Part shown: piece after piece, positions 58,670 to 64,000 of the stretch
Layout of the letters: every line of letters starts with the position of its first letter
How positions within the stretch are numbered: position 1 is the first letter of the stretch
NCBI GenBank assembly: GCA_036936605.1
Contig: JAUPFV010000005.1
Coordinates: forward strand, 234,017,770-234,081,769
Direction of reading: 5' to 3'
Source: Limnanthes douglasii subsp. nivea
Lineage: Eukaryota; Streptophyta; Magnoliopsida; Brassicales; Limnanthaceae
DNA: 64,000 nt
Notes under the pieces: model-generated
What the model was told of the DNA's origin: nothing
Seen by the model: the letters and a program-made list of their open reading frames with translations, nothing else
Databases searched by the model: none
Position numbers and translations under genes: made by a program

Positions 58670-58990
58670 ATTCATGTTTGGATGAGGGACTAATCTCCCC
58701 TAGAGGATGAATATTATATTCAGATTTACCCTTTTTAATGAAGATTGAAACTCTTTAAGGGACTGAAGATAATGTTGAGTCTTATCCCTTGTTTTTTAGA
58801 GGTGGGCCGAAGCTCTCTTGGGTGTCGAAAACTACTTATAATATGTCTAGACTTATCTTTTTTTTACTATTTGGAAGAATTTTGAAGCTCCTTTAGAGAC
58901 TGAATACAATGTTCAAACTAATCCCTCTTTCTATTTTATTTGTATTTAAAAAAGGTCGAGGCTCTCCTATATGAAATAAACTGAAACTTG
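58670..58990. repeat. Imperfect 60-75-bp tandem array in the 3' region of TatD
   Basis: Variants of GAAGCTCTCTTGGG and GACTGAAGATAATGTT recur at about 58,690, 58,747, 58,808, 58,882 and 58,957. It occupies the same slot as the 90-bp array in TatC. Confidence 0.65.
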
Positions 58991-59026
58991 TATAATGATA
59001 AAAGTATTTTTTTGTTAAAGATTAAT

Positions 59027-59073
59027 GCCTCTGTAAACCTCATCGCACCACCAGGATAGGAAAAAATACATCC
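59027..59073 (-). other. Conserved non-coding block after TatD pol
   Basis: GCCTCTGTAAACCTCATCGC followed by ACCACCAGGATAGGAAAAAA aligns with the TatB and TatC blocks. It starts about 60 bases past the last pol codons. Confidence 0.65.
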
Positions 59074-59132
59074 ACATATAATAAATTATTTACATACAAT
59101 AAATAAATAACAAATAACCGAAGCTTTATAAA

Positions 59133-61100
59133 GAATGATAGAGCTTGAGATGCTCAATATTCCAAATATTTCAAATTTGGTTTCTTCTGATATCTAACAA
59201 TATTTATGTTTCCTAATTCACTTTGGCTTCAAAGATTTTGAACCAACCCTTGAAATTATATTTTCTTTGCATCATATTTTTATAATGCTTTGATCGAAGT
59301 TAGGCTTTAATCATTTTTCCTAAATCATATTATATTCGATGTGTTTTTCTTATGAATTACTCCTCTCCTCATATGTAGAAATTTGGCATGAGGGCATATC
59401 GGTTTCGGCTGGCAACACTTGTTTTATGACGTACATTAAAGAAACATATGTAATGTAGGATCATATTACTTCTTTTATTATGAATACAGTTTCACCGAGA
59501 TTGAGGTAACGGAATAATGGTTTGTTGAGGGCTTGCTTGTAAAGTGTATTGGATACCGATATAAATCGGTTTGGTTTTATTTTTATCTTTCTAACTTCTA
59601 CCTTGATTTCAGAAAGTAGTCATTCGGTAAGGTATTTGATAATATGTGTTCGCTAAGCTTCCTCTTCTAATTCTTCCCCCTCGACTACCATGAATCCAAA
59701 ATCTGATATTGTGGATAAACGAATTTTATGAAGGGTGATCAAAGGTTTATCTTAGAATACTACTCTTGGTTTCAATGTCCAACACATAAAATAAACCAAG
59801 GAATCATTGGAAGCATTCTTCACTTCTAAGAATTGTTTTAATGTAACATTATCGAATAGAGTTACATGTCGCCAAGGATATTTTAGGTGTTAAATGATAG
59901 AGTCTTTTTAGCTTCGTCCTGATAATCTACCCGCTCAGAATCTGTAAATAGTCAGACTGATTTTTGTCCATAATTTTTCAAATTTCTGTAATGACGACTT
60001 TATAATTTTCCTTGTTATTAGACATTGGCAAGCTAAGTTTGATATATTATGTCAAAATATCTTATTTGAGTGAAGTTAGTTGTATAAATTCCCTTAATCC
60101 TTGTATATTGAGTTCATTTTTAGATACTGGTCTTTTGGAATAGAAATCGGCTAATAGAATCTACCAAAGCTTGGAATTTGATTGTCATTCGTTGTTCGAA
60201 CTTAATTTTATAGTCTCACAACTCCATAGACCACCCGGTTAGTATCCAAGACACATCCAACTTCCAATATATTCCACAAAGAGAAGTAAGTCTAAACAAT
60301 AACTGTGTGAATTTGGAAGTATTATCTCATATTTGAAGCCGCAACCACCAATTTTAATGTCAACTTTTCCAACTTCTTGTATCTAGTTTATGCACTTAGT
60401 AAGAGTTTAATTACATAGCAAATTACCTTGGAATCCTTTTATTATTCTCGTGTTAGCACATCTCTTACAACATATTTTGATGCCAAGTAGAGAAATAAAA
60501 AATCTATTGATTTTGGCTTAGTTAATACTTCTGGTGAAACTATAAACGTTTTTATGTTATAAAATATTTCCTCACAAGCCAGAGTTCACCGAAACTTCCC
60601 TGCTCCTCTCAAAACTTGGAAGGAGGGTTGGAATTTATTAAATAATCTTAAAATAACCTAATTTAATGTAGTCAATATCTCGGTAATTATTTGGGCATCT
60701 TTTACATTCTATGAGGGATCCATGGTGCTTGTGTTTGAGAGACTATGATCAACTTCATTCCCTCTCTTATTGACCATAAACACGATAAAATTTCCCAACC
60801 AGACACCAAAATTTCACTTATCTGGGTCGATCTTGATATTAACTTGTCTGAATTTTGCAAAGGTTTTAGATAATTCATCCAAATGATCTTCTTCTTGGGT
60901 AGTGATTACCAATGTATCGTCAAAATAAGCTTGTATGTTTCAGCCGAGCTTTGTGGAAAAAAATATTGTTGGTAAAACCTCTTATTTTATTTTGTTGGTC
61001 AGAATTTGTTATTGATGGACACTCTGTCGCATATTAATTTAATCAAGAATTCTATGACATCTTAAATTTTTCAGGCAAACATGTCTAAGTTGTGTTGTAA
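59133..61100 (-). pseudogene. TatD pol remnant (RT, RNase H, integrase end)
   Basis: On the minus strand RT shows AYFDD at 60,930-60,916, then DELSKTFAKFRQVNIKIDPD and FGVWLGNF, collinear with YIDD and FGV-x-SGKFLG of TatC. The RNase H start reads WTLACEEIFYNIKTF near 60,580. The extreme C-terminus reads WNIEHLKLYHS at 59,163-59,131, as in TatC WNIEHLKLYLE. Stops and shifts throughout. Confidence 0.75.
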
Positions 61101-63620
61101 AAAGTCAAGTAGCTTGTATCTTTATTTTGCTTTTATGTTACGACCAATCTATAATATTTTTATTTCTTCCACGCTGATGTTTGATGTATAAGATGGATGT
61201 GTTCTTTTTATTAGCTATCTTATCAAGAATGACTAGTATTCAATGTAACTTTTATGGTTACTCATGATTATTCCTACTTTAGCATTGTTTGAGTATCAAG
61301 TTAATTGATTTGACGTAGATACTAAAACATGCATTTGATCCAACCATGATCTTTATGAAATTATGTTGCATAAGGAGTGAGCTTCTACTATCATGATCAA
61401 TCACCGTGCTTTTTTTATGAACTCTACTCTCCTAATGATGATAACTAACATGATATATCTAGTCAATATTAGCAAATTAGCATCTACACTGTATCTAGTC
61501 AAGATTCTTTGATAAAGAATTGGGAATATGGTACCCTTCATCTTGTCATATATACTATTGTAAGGAATATTGGTTGAGATTTTGATATCCATCATAACTC
61601 TTTTGACCATAATTATTGTCAATTTTACTATGATTAGTACAGATTTATTATGGGGTGTCGACCCCTCGTAGATCATCAGTGAACCCTAACATTGTGTATG
61701 AGTTACAATTGAGGTGCGTTAAAGTGTGGCATTGGTGTTGGACTTCCATATCGTTTACATATCGTTTTCTTGAGTTTTAGTTATTTTGGAGAAGAGATTC
61801 CCTCAAACAATAACTTAGATAGTCTGTTTATTAGGATCTAGGTCCATATAGTGCTTCTATTGTAGCTCAATGATTGCAGTGGTATCCATGAATCTCAGCT
61901 CATCTAGTGATGCTAGATCTCGCCTCTCATGATTTGGTAGAACGTTTTGATCGACAGGTTCACATCTTAGTTTGTTTATGTTATTTTCCTTAACAAACTT
62001 CAAAAGTTTTCATCAATCATATTATGGATATTGTCCTACATAGCCTAACAATCCTTAGTATACTATATGATGTAGTTATGGAACTTACAAAAAATTGTTA
62101 TTGTGTTTTGGGGGGTTTTGTAACTTCTTTGGTCTTTGGTCTTTGGTAATTGATTATGTCTTTGATGATTTCATATATAACTCCTAGATTCTCGATCAAC
62201 TTAGTAGATGGTCTTATGGTCAGATGTTCTTGTCTTTGATCGTTGTAGTTATTATTATAGTTATTTTTGTGCCTCCTTCTTGAATTTTTATTGTAATGTT
62301 TCAGTGTTTTGGAATGTTTAATATTGTTCTTGGAAGACTCATGATGTGGTTTGGATTTTAGTTGATCCATCATGAATTGTTCATTGTTTTGCACCAATGG
62401 ATGGTAAAAGAGGTATATAGTTTGAGTTTTTGTGTCTCCATTAATTTATGCTCTCGAAATCTCATTTACCTACATATGACATTTTACCTACTTAAAAAAG
62501 TTTCCGAAATTGAGTACCTTCTTATTTATTATGATATTTGACATGTCTTCTCCCTAAGGGTTCGACTAAACTTTAAAGGCTTGGGCTAGTAAGTTCTACT
62601 AAATTTTTGTCGTTGCTGACAGGGCCTACTGGTATCCTTGGTTCATGTTAAGATACATTAGTGCATAGTTGTGTTAAGACTGATGCAAGTTTAGAAATTC
62701 TTGAAACTGATTCAATTAGAGTCCTAGATGGGTTTACAGAGCATGTTTATATCCACTATTTTGATGATGGTTCGGTTGGAGCACCAAGGATGGTTATTGA
62801 GAGTTCAGTTGCATATCGGAGTAAAAAAGAACCTACTACTGGCTCAGCTAGAACGTAAGAGAAGCTTGTTGGTAGTTTGGTTGGAATTATTGAGAATATT
62901 GTTAGAAATTAAGTTGGGACACTATGATATCCTATTGTTATATCGGTTGAAACCCACGAGAATCTTATCGAATGTTTCGTTGGAATGTTTGACAATATTA
63001 TTTAAGATTCGGCTTGGACACTAGAAGGCCGATTGTTGTTAGAGTGGAACGTTTTAGAAGATTGATGGAGATTCAGTTGGAATGCTTACGAATTTTGCTG
63101 GTAATTTTGGTGGGGTCTTAATCCTACTAGTGGAAGTTGTTTCATATTCAACTGAAAAAAAATGTTTAGTGTTAACCCGTCTTGACTTTCACCAAGACCA
63201 TAGCTGGAGGGTTCTTTTTCTTGGACTTTCTGCTATTTGCCTTCATTATCTTATTTTGACAGATGGGATTCGTTCTTTCTATTTCTCCTCACCTTGCGCC
63301 AATAAATTTTATTATGGGTAGCAAATCCTTGATTTGATACATCTTTGTTGTTCTCAACTCTAACTCATAAAAAAAGGATCTTATGCATGTTGGTAATGGT
63401 TTTGTGACTCTTCTTTGTCACGGAGTTTGTTGCTTCATCACCTTTATCCACCTCATTTACATTCGAGCGCTAGATCATTAATCTTACTCGAGGGGTCTAA
63501 ATGGAAAACATTGCTTACAAATTTTTACAATTGTTAGATTGCACCTCGCTTAGGTCATATGCCAGTTGCTCGAAATCCAAGACTAGAGTTGTTGGAGCTG
63601 GTGGTCGAACGCTCATGATT
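61101..63620 (-). pseudogene. TatD gag/protease remnant
   Basis: A minus-strand ATG near 63,619, about 85 bases after the primer site, begins a short frame (MSVRPPAPTTLVLDFEQLAY). A basic Asn/Lys/Arg-rich frame lies at 62,397-62,098. Protease and gag-domain motifs were not identified; the call rests on position. Confidence 0.4.
62881..63110. repeat. Imperfect 98-99-bp tandem repeat in the 5' part of TatD
   Basis: Units begin TTGGAAT at 62,881, 62,980 and 63,078 and share ARTTGGGACACTA- and TTGTTRKA-like words. Weaker units may extend left to 62,700. Confidence 0.5.
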
Positions 63621-63702
63621 TATATTTCAATTCGTTATTGGCTACTTTTATGTCTATTTGCGTTTTGAAGTCTTTAAAAGAAAATCATTAGGGTAGCAAT
63701 TT

Positions 63703-64000
63703 CTTCCCACATCTGGTGCCAATTTAGTAAGGCAAAATTCTAGGTTAACGAGACATGTATGCTAAATTCCTGTGAAAATATAGAGATAATATAAAGTATG
63801 GAAATATTTGATTTGTTATTCAAGATATTCATGTATACATTGAGTCTTTTCCTATTTATAACAACATGGTATATTTTGGTAGCAAGTGAAGACACGTAAG
63901 CTACGTATCAAATACTCTACATTAACTCTTTAATCGTACTGCAAAATGTGTTATAACACAATTCTTTATCCGGTTAACTTTTCTTTTTTATATCAACTAG
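63703..64000 (-). repeat. Primer site and 5' LTR of TatD (partial)
   Basis: The primer site TTGGCACCAGATGTGGGAAG (63,722-63,703) abuts an LTR that starts near 63,725 and runs off the window. The tail 63,910-64,000 resembles 54,735-54,815. Confidence 0.6.

Larger units (their letters stand above)
54735..64000 (-). mobile_element. TatD: strongly decayed Tat-lineage gypsy element, right end beyond window
   Basis: A minus-strand primer site at 63,722-63,703 (TTGGCACCAGATGTGGGAAG) and pol remains on the minus strand set the orientation. Left (54,735-54,815) and right (63,910-64,000) segments share similar words (TTAACYCTTTAATC, RTGTTATRAYACAATT), as two LTRs would. The order aORF (plus), tandem repeats, conserved block, pol (minus) copies TatB and TatC exactly. 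Coding is riddled with stops, so it is the oldest Tat copy here. Confidence 0.75.

Noticed and set aside
62661..63321. Several plus-strand ORFs of 65-98 codons
   Set aside because: They lie opposite the TatD gag region, overlap each other in different frames and fall partly in an imperfect tandem repeat. No protein pattern.

Overview
The window is nuclear DNA from a plant, most likely a eudicot. The evidence is intron-rich genes with GT-AG introns, two full-size ABCB transporters closest to the Arabidopsis ABCB15 type, plant LTR retrotransposons of the copia and Ty3/gypsy Tat lineages, a MULE transposase remnant, a LINE remnant and a tRNA-derived SINE. I cannot name the species. I see no bacterial genes, rRNA or CRISPR array.

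Layout: 1-690 is the endonuclease part of a dead LINE (minus strand). About 0.7-13.1 kb is AT-rich intergenic DNA. It holds an imperfect 35-bp tandem array, a foldback repeat, a family of GTCGACATTAG palindromes and a decayed MULE transposase with an OTU-like tail (9.6-12.3 kb, minus). ABCB gene 1 (7 exons, 1249 codons) is at 13,316-18,927. ABCB gene 2 (7 exons, 1243 codons, same exon plan) is at 46,034-50,742. Both read on the plus strand and look intact: both ATP-binding cassettes are complete and all splice sites are canonical.

Between them lies a three-level nest of LTR retrotransposons. An old copia element (CopiaA, plus, 19,442 to about 45,130) was hit in its integrase by a Tat-type gypsy element (TatB, minus, 21,439-41,900, 5-bp target duplication AGTAT). 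TatB was hit in its gag by a younger Tat element (TatC, plus, 29,543-40,112, target duplication TACCT). LTR divergence agrees with this order: about 2% for TatC, about 6% for TatB, more for CopiaA. Without the nest the two transporter genes would be only about 1.4 kb apart, a normal tandem duplicate. Downstream of gene 2 are a truncated and a full-length SINE of one family, about 3 kb of unresolved AT-rich DNA, and a fourth, very decayed Tat element (TatD, minus, about 54.7 kb to beyond the window end).

The most interesting content is the layout shared by the Tat elements: gag-pol, then a short conserved non-coding block, then a tandem-repeat tract, then a long open reading frame on the opposite strand (aORF), then the 3' LTR. 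The aORFs of TatB and TatC are homologous. Both have a PF04195-like (gypsy-type putative transposase) N-terminal region, a probable short intron, a Lys-rich middle, a coiled coil and an acidic tail, and each has its own TATA box 90-105 bp before its ATG. A second notable signal is patchy near-identity between the two ABCB genes, including a whole intron, which suggests gene conversion. All the mobile elements carry disabling mutations.
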